Positions 17,315 through 26,737 of a stretch of 64,000 bases of DNA are shown here, one piece after another. The notes beneath the pieces were generated by a model. The model ran no database searches and was not told the DNA's origin. It saw nothing but the letters and a program-made list of their open reading frames with translations. The stretch spans positions 38,039-102,038 of the forward strand of contig DBTX01000008.1 in NCBI GenBank assembly GCA_002307275.1, read 5' to 3'. Positions within the stretch are counted from its first letter, which is position 1. The number at the start of each line of letters is the position of its first letter. The DNA is from Hungateiclostridiaceae bacterium UBA1305 (lineage in GTDB: Bacteria; Bacillota; Clostridia; Acetivibrionales; DTU013). Both the position numbers and the translations under genes were made by a program.

Positions 17315-19138
17315 TTATTTTTCTTCAGGATAAATTGTCAGAAAACCGTAGTTCTTATATTCGCTGTCGTCGAAATGCCACCATTCCGTCTTCAGTGGCA
17401 AGAAACCGCAGCTCTTCATCGTATTTTCCAGTATAAGTGCATTTTTCTTCTGTTCAGGCGTAGCCTTTGCATAGGTCCTGGCAGCCTTTGTCGACTGTTC
17501 ATCAAACCCGCTTGGCATATCCAGTTCTTCACCCTTGCTATTTACAAGTGTTATGTCGACTGCAGCACCTCTTGTATGGTTGGAGCCGATCGTTTTGGGA
17601 TTTGCAAAATAATTTTTGTCAGTCGCGCTGTCGTACAAAATCTGCTGATATTTCTTAGCTCTGTAGGCATCCCATACCTTTATCCTGTAGCCCTGCTTCA
17701 GAAGCAGCTGGTTTGCCTTGTTCAGCTTGTCCGCCGTGCCTTTCCTGAGATAGGCCGTGTTGGATTCGTATACCGGCTTTCCGACTATATTGTCGGAGGA
17801 TGCATACCTGAGATCGATCACAATATCCTTTACCACGTTGTCCAGTATCACCATAAGCTGTTTGTCAACCTTTCCTGCAGAGATTCCCGCAGCAGCACTA
17901 TTTCCTGCAGATGTGGAATTTGCTTCTGCTGAAGGAGTGAACTTGAGTTTTCCCAGTACACTGCTGATCTGCGGTTCTACTGCAATAGCCGGCTTATAAT
18001 TGTTAAAGCCCTTTGCCGATGAAACAGAACAAGGTATGACCGTCGGTGCCTTTATCGGCTGCAGCATCTTGTCGGAATCAAATACAAAAGACTGCTGGTA
18101 TATGGCTGTATCATAATCGTCGGGCTTCTTGACCCCCCCGAAGCAAAAATTGCCAAGGCTGTATGCGATATATTTTCCCTTGTAAGTCGCAATAGGTTCC
18201 AGAACGTGCGGATGATTTCCTATGACAAGGTCAGCCCCCGAGTCTATTGCAAGAGTCGCAAGCTCCTTCTGCAATGCGTTGTACTGATACTGGTATTCCT
18301 TGCCCCAATGGAAGTTGGCAATGAGCAGGTCGCATTCTCCCCTGAGCTTCTTCGTCATGTCGACGACTTCCTTTTTAAATACGTTCATATCCAGTCCCTG
18401 TTCCACATTGCCAAGCTGGTTAAAGCCGACCATCCCGACTTTTATGCCTTTCACTTCCCTGATCAGCACATCCGAATACCCGAAATAATCGACGCCTGTT
18501 GTCTTCAGAGCATTGCGCGTTGCGTCATAGCCCTTCTGCCCGTAATCATATGTATGGTTGTTGGCAAGGTTGGCAATTTCTACACTGCCCGCCTTGAGTA
18601 TGTTTGCATATAAAGGATTGCCGTTGAACCAGTAATTGTTGCCAATATCATATTTTTCAGCTTTTTCTGTCTCCGTACTCAGCGTTGTCTCTAGATTGGC
18701 AATGGTCAGGTCATCTTTTGACAGTATGTCGGTTACATTTGAAAAGAAATAGTCATAATTGCCCTTTTGCTTGTCAAAAACGTAATCAAACGAATCCGTG
18801 TTGTTGTATCTGTGATCCTGTCCAAGGGCAACATCACCAAGCGCGCTGATTTTAATGACAGTGGCCTCCTTGACATAGCTGCGGCTCGCGTTGCTTTCCT
18901 GATTCGCTGAGCTTTTTGAAGCACTTGCTAACGGCGTTTGTTCAGCAGATGCAGTTTCGCCGCTTTTTTGCTGTTGACCGGCATCTGCCGAAGTTTCCGT
19001 ATTTACAGCAGCTATCTGTCCTGTACTATCCTCCGCGGCGTTCCTGTCTGTTGCTGCCATATTTGCATAAACAGTAAATGTAACCGCTGCAATGATTGCT
19101 ACAAAAAAAAGTGTTCTTACAAATACCCGAAAGTTCAT
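17315..19138 (-). CDS. CapA-type phosphoesterase-fold domain fused to a VanX-type D-Ala-D-Ala dipeptidase
   Basis: A 607-residue exported fusion. Residues 5-30 are a signal anchor and 30-90 a low-complexity linker. About 92-365 is a complete CapA/PGA_cap domain (ALGDVALGQ, NLETTLS, ANLANNHTYDYG, IGNHPHVLEP), a metallophosphoesterase-like fold found in poly-glutamate capsule proteins. About 410-607 is a VanX-like dipeptidase with WDAYRAKKYQ, the zinc motif SNHTRGAAVD and the catalytic/zinc motif EWWH, so all known VanX active-site residues appear present. VanX itself is cytosolic and cleaves D-Ala-D-Ala; here the domain would face outside, so the substrate may be a wall peptide. It is divergent from the D,D-carboxypeptidase gene and upstream of murE. 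Confidence 0.85.
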   Translation of the reverse strand: MNFRVFVRTLFFVAIIAAVTFTVYANMAATDRNAAEDSTGQIAAVNTETSADAGQQQKSGETASAEQTPLASASKSSANQESNASRSYVKEATVIKISALGDVALGQDHRYNNTDSFDYVFDKQKGNYDYFFSNVTDILSKDDLTIANLETTLSTETEKAEKYDIGNNYWFNGNPLYANILKAGSVEIANLANNHTYDYGQKGYDATRNALKTTGVDYFGYSDVLIREVKGIKVGMVGFNQLGNVEQGLDMNVFKKEVVDMTKKLRGECDLLIANFHWGKEYQYQYNALQKELATLAIDSGADLVIGNHPHVLEPIATYKGKYIAYSLGNFCFGGVKKPDDYDTAIYQQSFVFDSDKMLQPIKAPTVIPCSVSSAKGFNNYKPAIAVEPQISSVLGKLKFTPSAEANSTSAGNSAAAGISAGKVDKQLMVILDNVVKDIVIDLRYASSDNIVGKPVYESNTAYLRKGTADKLNKANQLLLKQGYRIKVWDAYRAKKYQQILYDSATDKNYFANPKTIGSNHTRGAAVDITLVNSKGEELDMPSGFDEQSTKAARTYAKATPEQKKNALILENTMKSCGFLPLKTEWWHFDDSEYKNYGFLTIYPEEK

Positions 19139-19382
19139 TGGTATAATATTCCTTCCAAATATGATATAAAAGTCTGATCAGTAAAATTTCAGTATTTTAT
19201 CAATCTGTTTATATTGTACTACAAATATCCTCCAAACGCACGACTTGTCAGGATATTTACTTATTAATATTCTACCCTTTTCATGGACGTTTAGACTTAC
19301 ATCAGGGTACAATAGTTGCGGTAATCCATATAAACAGCTGTGGCAATTATCGCTGTAATGGTTAATAATCCGTTAATCGGAC

Positions 19383-19411
19383 TTGAAGCTGTGAAATAAA
19401 AATGTTAAAAT
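19383..19411 (+). promoter_or_regulatory. Candidate promoter in the capA-vanX / dac divergent region
   Basis: TTGAAG at 19383-19388, a 17-bp spacer and TAAAAT at 19406-19411 give a plausible vegetative promoter 185 nt upstream of the carboxypeptidase start. The remainder of the 458-nt gap 19139-19596 shows no further recognisable element. Confidence 0.4.
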
Positions 19412-19596
19412 GACTGAAAATAAGCGATTGTAAATTTTCTATACCAAAAATACAGATAGTGTAATACAATTGAAAACTCAGCAGTCCAATTATCTACGCC
19501 GTGTGTTTGTGGAATATTTTTCTTTCCACGGGATATAATGTAAAGGCTTTGATAAATAGCTTAAAAACCATACTCGACGAATTTACTGGAGAACAT

Positions 19597-20958
19597 ATGA
19601 AAAAACTTCTATTAATTATATTCATATTCATACTTCTATTTTCCTTCCCGGCTACAGCTGTAGCCCAATCTATCAGCATACCGTCCGATATTGCTTACAT
19701 TTTGATTGATTCCAAAACAGGCCAGGTCCTCGCCGAACAAAACGCCGATCAAAGATTGGAACCTGCAAGTACGACAAAGATCATGACGGCAATATTAGCG
19801 TTGGAGAAGGGTGATCTCAGCAAGGAAATGACCGTTTCACTGCAAGCCGTAAACGATATCGGACGCGGCGGCATGAACGTCGGCATCATGGCAGGTGAAA
19901 ATGGACTTACACTGGACAACCTGCTTCATGTAATGCTGATCAAATCCGCCAATGAGACTGCCAACATCATCGCTGAGAATATAGCCCCGTCCCGGAGCGA
20001 GTTTGTCGATATGATGAATGCAAAAGCAAAGGAGCTTGGGGCAGTAAATACCACCTTTAAGAATCCATGCGGCAAGGACACCGAAAAAGCAGATGCAGGC
20101 CATTTGACCACAGCGAGGGATCTTTCAGCCATAGCCCGATATGCCATGGCTCTTCCGAAGTTCAGGGAGATCGTCGGCACAGAGTATTATAAAGACATGC
20201 CGGTTACCGACAAACACGATGACTGGGGAATCCTGCGAAATACAAACCAGTTCCTCTGGAATGACAATACTTACCCCTATACGATTGACGGTACAGAGCA
20301 TAAATATACCGTTACAGGGATGAAAACAGGCTATACGGTTGCAGCCGGAAACAATCTCGTGACCTCGGCAACAGGCGAAGACGGAATGGAAATCATCGGT
20401 GTTGTCATGCATGTGACACAGCCGAACAAAATCTATGGATACTCGAAAGCACTTATGCGGTATGGCTTTGAGAATTATTCAATGCAAAAAATATGCACCG
20501 CCGGACAAATCCTATCTAATGAAACCGTAGAAGGTGCGAAAGATGGAATCGTCAGTATCGGCTTGCAGGCCGCCTCTGATATAAGCAGCGCACTGCCGAT
20601 GGGAATGGACCTCAAGGATATTGAAACAAAGGTGAATGTACCGCTACCGATAAAAGCACCTGTAAACAAAGGCGATATCCTGGGGAAAGCGGAATATAGA
20701 AATAAAGGCGTACTGATCGGAACAACCGAAGTTACTGCAACGAAATCTGTTGAACAGTCGCCGGCTGCAGTAAAGGAAAATACAGCCTCACAGACACAAA
20801 AGTCTCAGCCGAACCACTCCTATTCCTACATTTTGCTAGGCATCCTTGTCATCCTGTCAGTACTTGTAATCACACGCATGATCCTGCGCAGGGTCTCAAG
20901 AAAAATGCGAAAGAAAAAATATGATCAGCAATATTACAGTCCTCGGGAGTATGACTAA
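19597..20958 (+). CDS. D-alanyl-D-alanine carboxypeptidase (DacF/PBP5-type)
   Basis: A 453-residue low-molecular-weight penicillin-binding protein that trims the terminal D-Ala of peptidoglycan stem peptides outside the membrane. A signal peptide covers about residues 1-25. The active-site triads are intact: STTK (nucleophile), SANE (SxN) and KTGYT (KTG). The PBP5-type beta-rich C-terminal domain follows, and a C-terminal transmembrane helix with a basic tail (about 410-453) anchors it. The ATG at 19597 has GGAG just upstream; the longer in-frame extension lacks a ribosome site and would bury the signal peptide. It converges with the flippase gene. Confidence 0.92.
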   Translation: MKKLLLIIFIFILLFSFPATAVAQSISIPSDIAYILIDSKTGQVLAEQNADQRLEPASTTKIMTAILALEKGDLSKEMTVSLQAVNDIGRGGMNVGIMAGENGLTLDNLLHVMLIKSANETANIIAENIAPSRSEFVDMMNAKAKELGAVNTTFKNPCGKDTEKADAGHLTTARDLSAIARYAMALPKFREIVGTEYYKDMPVTDKHDDWGILRNTNQFLWNDNTYPYTIDGTEHKYTVTGMKTGYTVAAGNNLVTSATGEDGMEIIGVVMHVTQPNKIYGYSKALMRYGFENYSMQKICTAGQILSNETVEGAKDGIVSIGLQAASDISSALPMGMDLKDIETKVNVPLPIKAPVNKGDILGKAEYRNKGVLIGTTEVTATKSVEQSPAAVKENTASQTQKSQPNHSYSYILLGILVILSVLVITRMILRRVSRKMRKKKYDQQYYSPREYD

Positions 20959-20983
20959 AATTTGAATTCTCAACTGCTATGAC

Positions 20984-22681
20984 TTACTTGATCAGATACT
21001 TCTCCAGCATCGGGATCTTCATGGTAATAGCCAAAAGTTTGCCGCCTTGCGGGAAGCTTCTGATATCGTCTGCTGTCAGGCCCTTTGCAACGATCATCAG
21101 CAAATAATAGATGATGCCGCCTGCTGCAATTGCCAGACTGCCGCCTGCCAGGTTTTGAAGGAATGATGATTTGGTCAGAATTCCTGTCATAAACGTAAAC
21201 CCCTCGTAGGAGAGATAGACAATCAGCCCCATAACGATCGAAACACTGAGCGGCCTGTTGAAGAGCTGTTTCACATTCAGCCGCACACCGGTAAGTTTTT
21301 TAATGGACCTGTAGTTCATATAACTGGCAAAGATATAGCAAACAGCATTTCCGACAAGTGCTCCCTTTATATTGATCGACTTTATTGAAATCAGATTATA
21401 ATTGATAACCAGTTTGAGTACAAGCCCTATCACGAGATGAATGGTAGGCACATAGGTCTTTCCGATGCCCTGCAGAATCGCTGTCTGTATGGATACCAAC
21501 GATATCAGTATCAGTGTCCACGAGCCCAGCATCAGCAAATCCCAGCCATCGGGCGCCGTTGGGAAAAGTATTTTTACAATAGGCTGTGCAAGCACTGTCA
21601 TTCCAACTGCTGCCGGTACCGAGATCATGAGGATTGTTTTCAGGCTTCTGGATATCCTCCGTCCCAGTAAAACTCTGTCATTGACCGCCGCTGCTGAAGA
21701 AATGCTTGGAATGATTGCTGTTGCAAGGGCTGTAGCAATTGTGACGGGGATGAACAGCACTTTAAGGTACTGTGTTGAAAAAACACCGTACCTGGCAGTT
21801 GCTTCAGTAATGCTAAAACCGCCGGCTACCAGCCTTCTCATCATAAAACTAAGATCTATCAGACTTGCTGCATAAATCGCAGCAGAACCCAGTGTGATTG
21901 GGATGGAGTACTGGAATATTTTCCGGAGTATCATTTTAGTCGTATATTTGAACTGCTCGCTTTGTATCGTTTCCTTAATCTCTTTTAGAATTCCAGCCTT
22001 CTTTTTCAAAAATGTCCAGAAGAGGTAGATTGCACTTGCAAGCGCACCAAGGGAAGTCCCGACTGTTCCGCCTGCCGCAGCAAATTTTACAGCCTCCAGG
22101 TTTATTTCATTCTCTCCGGTAATACCGTGCGTGAATGCATAATCCCTGCCGTAACGGTACATGATCCATGCGAATAATATGGTAAGCGTTGAATTGACTG
22201 CCTGCTCTATGACCTGCGAAATACTCGTAGGCACCATATTGGACCGTCCCTGGAAATATCCCCTGAAGGTGCAGGACACTGCAGTGAAAAGCATGGTTGG
22301 CGATAGGGCCAGAACCGTCATATAGGATCCCGGAGCGCCGACCAGAGACGAAAGCTGCCTTGCGAAAACAGCGGTCAGTATACTTGTGCAGAACCCTATG
22401 CTGATAAGCAGAGTACCAGAAACCTTCAATGTTCTGTAGGATACATCATACCGTGATGAGGCCAGCTGCTCTGAAATCAGTTTTGAAATGGCAACAGGTA
22501 TTCCGGCATTTGTAATGACAAATACCATGATGTAAATGGTGTAACCGGCGTTGTAGATACCATTTCCGACATTGCCCAGAATGATCGTCAAAATTGGAAG
22601 ATAAAGAACACCCAACAATTTGTTAATCACACTGGCAATGCTTAATATGGTAAAGCCCCTGGCATTAGACTGCTTGTCCAC
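20984..22681 (-). CDS. MurJ/SpoVB-like polysaccharide (lipid II) flippase
   Basis: A 565-residue integral membrane protein of the MOP (MATE-like) superfamily, SpoVB/MurJ/RfbX branch, with about 14 predicted transmembrane segments across its length (for example VIMGLIVYLSYEGFTFM near the C-terminus). Members flip lipid-linked wall precursors across the membrane. The start is a GTG behind AGGGG. It is the third gene of a minus-strand run: ATP-grasp ligase, FemAB transferase, flippase, with gaps of 129 and 61 nt, suggesting that the flippase handles the precursor these enzymes modify. SpoVB (spore cortex) versus a second MurJ cannot be decided from sequence. Confidence 0.88.
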   Translation of the reverse strand: MDKQSNARGFTILSIASVINKLLGVLYLPILTIILGNVGNGIYNAGYTIYIMVFVITNAGIPVAISKLISEQLASSRYDVSYRTLKVSGTLLISIGFCTSILTAVFARQLSSLVGAPGSYMTVLALSPTMLFTAVSCTFRGYFQGRSNMVPTSISQVIEQAVNSTLTILFAWIMYRYGRDYAFTHGITGENEINLEAVKFAAAGGTVGTSLGALASAIYLFWTFLKKKAGILKEIKETIQSEQFKYTTKMILRKIFQYSIPITLGSAAIYAASLIDLSFMMRRLVAGGFSITEATARYGVFSTQYLKVLFIPVTIATALATAIIPSISSAAAVNDRVLLGRRISRSLKTILMISVPAAVGMTVLAQPIVKILFPTAPDGWDLLMLGSWTLILISLVSIQTAILQGIGKTYVPTIHLVIGLVLKLVINYNLISIKSINIKGALVGNAVCYIFASYMNYRSIKKLTGVRLNVKQLFNRPLSVSIVMGLIVYLSYEGFTFMTGILTKSSFLQNLAGGSLAIAAGGIIYYLLMIVAKGLTADDIRSFPQGGKLLAITMKIPMLEKYLIK

Positions 22682-22742
22682 TTTGATACCCCTGATACAC
22701 TGTAAGTTTAGAGGTGACAGTGTATTTGCAATAATGTCTTTC

Positions 22743-23810
22743 CTATTTTCTCTTATATACTTTTCTTCTCAATTCCCTGAAGACAGCTACGCCTTTTTCC
22801 GCGCAGAAAAAAACAAACGGATTGAATATGTAGTCGAGCATTCCGACAAATTCGGTGAATTTACCCTTGAAGCCAACCTTGAACTTGTAAAGCCCGTACA
22901 TGGGATTGCTTTCATCAATATTTCCCGGGACGCCCCTGAAGTCGTACATGTCGCTGCCTGATGCGACAGCCCACCTGATCATGCTCCATTGCAGCAGATA
23001 ATTGGGCATCAGATTGCGGTGTTCGTTCTTGCTTGCCCCATAAAGGTACCAGCACTTGTTGCCGTAAAGAATACCAATGGTGCCCGCAATCGGGCTCCCT
23101 TCATATTCAGCGATATATACGCGAAGATGCTCCGGAGCCAGGCAATCGAAAACCTTCTCGTAATATTCCCTGCCCCTGACAACAAAATTATCGCGTACGC
23201 CCGTTTCAACGATCATCCTGTGGAATACCGCAACATCTTCCCTTGTGCCGACCCTTACTGTGACACCCTTCTTTTCCGCCAGCCTGATATTGTAGCGGAC
23301 CTTATGGTGAAAGTCCGCAAGGACTTGATCCTCTGTCTTGCCCCTCAGATCAAGTCTGAAAACAAACCGCGGCTGGATTCCTTCATAATTCTTGAGACCG
23401 CGGCTCACTTTGAAACCCAGGTTTTTTACAGTTTCCTCAAAGACTGTATCCTCTATCTCGATATCCGGATCCATTTTGAGCACATAGCTCCTGTGCTTCT
23501 TCGCAAGCTGTCTGCATTTTTCAAGCAGCGCCTTCAGCGTTTGTACATCATGAGGGTCGCAAACCGGCCCCCGCGGAGAATACATCAAAGTGAAAGGCAG
23601 AACTGGAATTTTTCTGATCAGCAGGCTCATCGCCCCCTTGATCCTTCCTTTTTCATCCTCCACCGTGACGATCTCGTTCTTCCAGAAGGATTTCACCTTC
23701 GCCCATTGCGGGGACTGCATGAAATGGCCTTTGGCATGTCCCTGCAGAAACTCCTCATACTTATGTAATGCCTCGGCATCGCCGGTTTTCATATCCTTGT
23801 TATCGCTCAA
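22743..23810 (-). CDS. FemAB-family peptidoglycan-bridge aminoacyltransferase
   Basis: A 355-residue GNAT-related protein of the FemA/FemB/FemX family, which uses aminoacyl-tRNA to add amino acids to the side chain of residue 3 in lipid II. Seen: FMQSPQWAKVKSFW at the N-terminus, the RKIPVLPFTLMYSPRGPV core strand, LADFHHKVRYNIRLAEKKGV in the middle, and PNYLLQWSMIRWA with YDFRGVPG near the C-terminus, all typical of the family. The serine-tRNA-like coiled-coil insertion of staphylococcal FemA is absent, as in FemX-like proteins. It starts at a TTG behind GGGAG. It sits between the ATP-grasp ligase and the flippase. Confidence 0.87.
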   Translation of the reverse strand: MSDNKDMKTGDAEALHKYEEFLQGHAKGHFMQSPQWAKVKSFWKNEIVTVEDEKGRIKGAMSLLIRKIPVLPFTLMYSPRGPVCDPHDVQTLKALLEKCRQLAKKHRSYVLKMDPDIEIEDTVFEETVKNLGFKVSRGLKNYEGIQPRFVFRLDLRGKTEDQVLADFHHKVRYNIRLAEKKGVTVRVGTREDVAVFHRMIVETGVRDNFVVRGREYYEKVFDCLAPEHLRVYIAEYEGSPIAGTIGILYGNKCWYLYGASKNEHRNLMPNYLLQWSMIRWAVASGSDMYDFRGVPGNIDESNPMYGLYKFKVGFKGKFTEFVGMLDYIFNPFVFFCAEKGVAVFRELRRKVYKRK

Positions 23811-23939
23811 TTTTCTACACTCCCAATTTATAGCCTTTAGTTTTCAACACCCATCCGTAATTCTGCCGTCTGTATACTCGCAGCCCGCCTATTGTTCTGC
23901 CGCTTGCGTATCAGTTACCTGTCAGGTGTACGAACCTGC

Positions 23940-25151
23940 TTAATCCATGTATTTCCTGAACTTAAAATAATGGCTCATATGTGACTTGTATAAAAAAAGC
24001 ATTCTCCGGAGCTTGTTATCACCCTTTAAAAACAGCGGGTGAATCACTTTTTTCTCTTTGACCAGCTGTCTCATCTGTTCAATATTCGTTTCACCCTTCA
24101 CATATCTGAATGCCACCTTCAGCGGAATCACCGACCAGAGATTCCTTGCATTTGCGATCTCCAACTGCTGTTCTTTTTCATAGATATAATCTTCGACCAC
24201 ATATTTCGCAAGGTTGTTCCCCGCACCCGTTACGTAATAATTGCTTCTGCCCTGTCTGAGATTGACCTCAAGGATTTTGAACCGGCCGTCTCTATGGTCG
24301 TACTTGACATCAAAAGTCGAATAGCCTGTGTAACCGACATTTTCCAGGAACCTCCGGAGCATCCCGGACAGCTCTGCGTTATATTCATTTGTCAGTACAG
24401 CTGTGTTGCCCAATCCATGCGGTGTGTGCTCCTCAAGCATGACGTGGGCCAGCGACATCAGCTTCACCTTTTTGTCTCTTCCAGAATAGCATATCATAAC
24501 GCGCAGCTGGGAATCATCGCCCGGAATGAAGTCCTGAATGATCAGCTGATCATCATAGCCTGCTTCATATATCTCACTTATAACACTTTTGAGCCTCTCC
24601 GCATGATCTATTTTATATACCTTATGCTGCGTCGGAAACTCATGCTGCCAATATTTGATCCCGTTTGAAGGCTTCAAAATGACCGGGAATCCGAACGGCA
24701 GAGAAAAGTCATCTTTCATTGAACGGTCATAGATGAACGTGCCCGGGTAGTTGATATCGTGCTGATCGCACATCTGGTAAAATTTCAGCTTCGTCATGAG
24801 GCTGTCCATCAGTTCCTCGTCGACATAAGGCGTAATGATGTCTGCACCCAGCTTTGACCTGTTACGGATAATCAATTCTACATAGTCGTCACCACAGCCC
24901 ATGAGGATTATTTTTTTGCCGGAAAATTCATGCGTCAGCCCGCCGATAGTTCTGAGAAAGCCCTCAGGCCTTCGTATGTCCGGCACTGCACGAAAATCAA
25001 TGATCCTGCTGTTGCAGCTCGGCCCTATATTGAATTTGCCAATGACGATGGACTTCACCCCATACTGTTCGTAAAACGCTCTGGACATACTGTAGGTGTT
25101 TATATCGCTTCCCAGAAATACGGGTAAAAACTCTCTCTCAACTATGTTCAA
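23940..25151 (-). CDS. ATP-grasp carboxylate-amine ligase, D-aspartate-ligase-like
   Basis: A 403-residue ATP-grasp enzyme. The N-terminal part (FLPVFLGSDINTYSMSRAF) and central motifs (LIIQDFIPGDDSQLRVM, YTGYSTFDVKYDHRDGRFK, ILEVNLRQGRSNYYVT) match in order and spacing what I remember of Enterococcus faecium Asl(fm), which attaches D-aspartate to the lysine side chain of the peptidoglycan precursor. The EVNLRQGR segment provides the Mg-ATP binding residues. I place the start at the TTG at 25151, eight nt after GAGAGGG; the frame is open 24 nt further upstream but without a ribosome site. FemAB and flippase genes follow on the same strand, which fits a bridge-building role. Amino acid specificity is inferred. 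Confidence 0.8.
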   Translation of the reverse strand: MNIVEREFLPVFLGSDINTYSMSRAFYEQYGVKSIVIGKFNIGPSCNSRIIDFRAVPDIRRPEGFLRTIGGLTHEFSGKKIILMGCGDDYVELIIRNRSKLGADIITPYVDEELMDSLMTKLKFYQMCDQHDINYPGTFIYDRSMKDDFSLPFGFPVILKPSNGIKYWQHEFPTQHKVYKIDHAERLKSVISEIYEAGYDDQLIIQDFIPGDDSQLRVMICYSGRDKKVKLMSLAHVMLEEHTPHGLGNTAVLTNEYNAELSGMLRRFLENVGYTGYSTFDVKYDHRDGRFKILEVNLRQGRSNYYVTGAGNNLAKYVVEDYIYEKEQQLEIANARNLWSVIPLKVAFRYVKGETNIEQMRQLVKEKKVIHPLFLKGDNKLRRMLFLYKSHMSHYFKFRKYMD

Positions 25152-25192
25152 ACCAGATACCCTCTCAATCCACAATTCTGCAAAACTGCCTT

Positions 25193-25413
25193 GTTATAAC
25201 GCATCGGTTCAAAATAAAATTTTTCGATTGTAGAAAAATTTTATACCAGGCTGCGTTTCAACGAGGCTGGTCGCAAGCTAAGCTCGCTGCTCGCCCATGC
25301 ATCCGGGACGGGAGACATGCTCGCCGTCTGAAAACCAAATCGGTACCCGCCGCCAAGGCTTTTCCCGAAGCAAAAGTGCCATTGAGGCGGGGGACATCTT
25401 TCGCCTCGTTATT
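25193..25413. repeat. Dispersed intergenic repeat, copy B
   Basis: About 221 bp starting with GTTATAAC and ending near CTCGTTAT; it matches copy A at 9397-9573 over most of its length. It carries an extra internal block of roughly 75 bp (about 25312-25385) absent from copy A. It lies immediately upstream of the ATP-grasp gene. The rest of the gap, 25414-25546, shows nothing recognisable. Confidence 0.7.
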
Positions 25414-25546
25414 TCCCGAATGCATACAATTCCGAGCATATATCACGTTAATTCTAGTATATTGACTGCCAAAGTTCAAGTTATTTTTCCCATGTGCGCT
25501 GCAACCTTCAGCGTCAGCCATACAGGCGTATCACTGCTATCCGTCC

Positions 25547-26722
25547 TCATTCCGTTACAATATGCTTCATCACTCCAAATAAAAAGAGTACCAGTTGGAT
25601 TATAACCAATAAACATACCAATAAATACAATATTGACAGATCAGGCATATCCTTAATCATAACTCCGGCAAGAAATGTTCCAACGCTGGTTCCTGTGTTC
25701 TGGAGCAGTAGTTTCAATCCTGAAAAGCTACCCTTTTCATTTTCAGAAACCCGTCCGAGCATCAATCCGTCGATCAGCCCAGCCATCATACATTGCATTG
25801 CAGCTGTGACGATTATCAGTATCAGAAAAACCGGACCATTGGTAACTATCATCACTGCATAAAGAAAAACCAGGCAAATCATTAAGAAGACATTTGTTCT
25901 TGCACGTCCCAGTTTACTCGTTACAGCAGGAATTGAAAAAATCGCGATTCCGGAAACTAATGTCATCATTCCTGTTACTAAGCCGGTTATTCCATCTGAA
26001 AGCCCCATCTTGCTTTTGCATACCACGTTGACCATGGAATATGCCAGAAAGTAACAGCAATAGCCCAACAATTCATATACAAGGTATACTTTGATATAGT
26101 TCTGCCGTGGAAAATATAATTTTGTGCTGAATACAGTCACTTTTCCCGGCCTGGCGGGAAGAAAAAATCTTAAAACAGCTACAAAACATACTATAACGGC
26201 GCTTATAAGGATCATGGCCCCATATGACCTGAAGCTTTCTGTTAGAATTCCCGAAATGATGTTGCCAAGAAAGAGCGAAAGCATAGATGTTGAAAGTAAA
26301 AGGCCATATACCATATTCCTGGATTTTTCATCGACCAGCGAAGTTATATACGGATATGCACATACCATTACAAAGCAGTCCCCCAACCCGTTAATCCCCC
26401 GCAGTAAGTACAGGAGCATGCTTGCCGGAACAACAGCTGTCCCTGCCATTGCTAGCACCTTCAGCAAAAATCCGGCCAGCATGCATCGTTTGTATCCGAG
26501 ACTGTCGCTCAAACCCCCAGCAAATATTGCAAATATTGCAGTAGAAAATGTCCCGACTGACACAACCAAACCTATTTGATCTGAAAGCATTCCTCTGGAC
26601 AAAAGAAAAAAATTAAGATTCAGGCTCCAAATACCCATACCCAATCCCATAATAATTTCTGTTATTATGAAAAATTTTACACTGCCGGGCAGTTTTATGA
26701 TTTCTTTGATATATCCCTTCAT
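25547..26722 (-). CDS. MFS transporter (probable drug efflux)
   Basis: A 391-residue major facilitator with about 12 predicted transmembrane helices, including the MFS motif-A-like loop GGLSDSLGYKRCML between helices 2 and 3. Size and motif fit 12-helix drug/H+ antiporters. The ATG at 26722 has a good AGGAGG upstream; the frame continues 40 codons further up, but that part overlaps the terminator hairpin and is not expected to be translated as protein. The gene is preceded by a transcription attenuator, an arrangement typical of antibiotic-inducible efflux and ribosome-protection genes. The substrate is unknown. Confidence 0.87.
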   Translation of the reverse strand: MKGYIKEIIKLPGSVKFFIITEIIMGLGMGIWSLNLNFFLLSRGMLSDQIGLVVSVGTFSTAIFAIFAGGLSDSLGYKRCMLAGFLLKVLAMAGTAVVPASMLLYLLRGINGLGDCFVMVCAYPYITSLVDEKSRNMVYGLLLSTSMLSLFLGNIISGILTESFRSYGAMILISAVIVCFVAVLRFFLPARPGKVTVFSTKLYFPRQNYIKVYLVYELLGYCCYFLAYSMVNVVCKSKMGLSDGITGLVTGMMTLVSGIAIFSIPAVTSKLGRARTNVFLMICLVFLYAVMIVTNGPVFLILIIVTAAMQCMMAGLIDGLMLGRVSENEKGSFSGLKLLLQNTGTSVGTFLAGVMIKDMPDLSILYLLVCLLVIIQLVLFLFGVMKHIVTE

Positions 26723-26737
26723 TTGAACCTCCTGTAA

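Noticed and set aside
22989..23768. A 259-codon plus-strand frame opposite femAB
   Set aside because: Shadow frame; the minus strand encodes a full FemAB-family protein.
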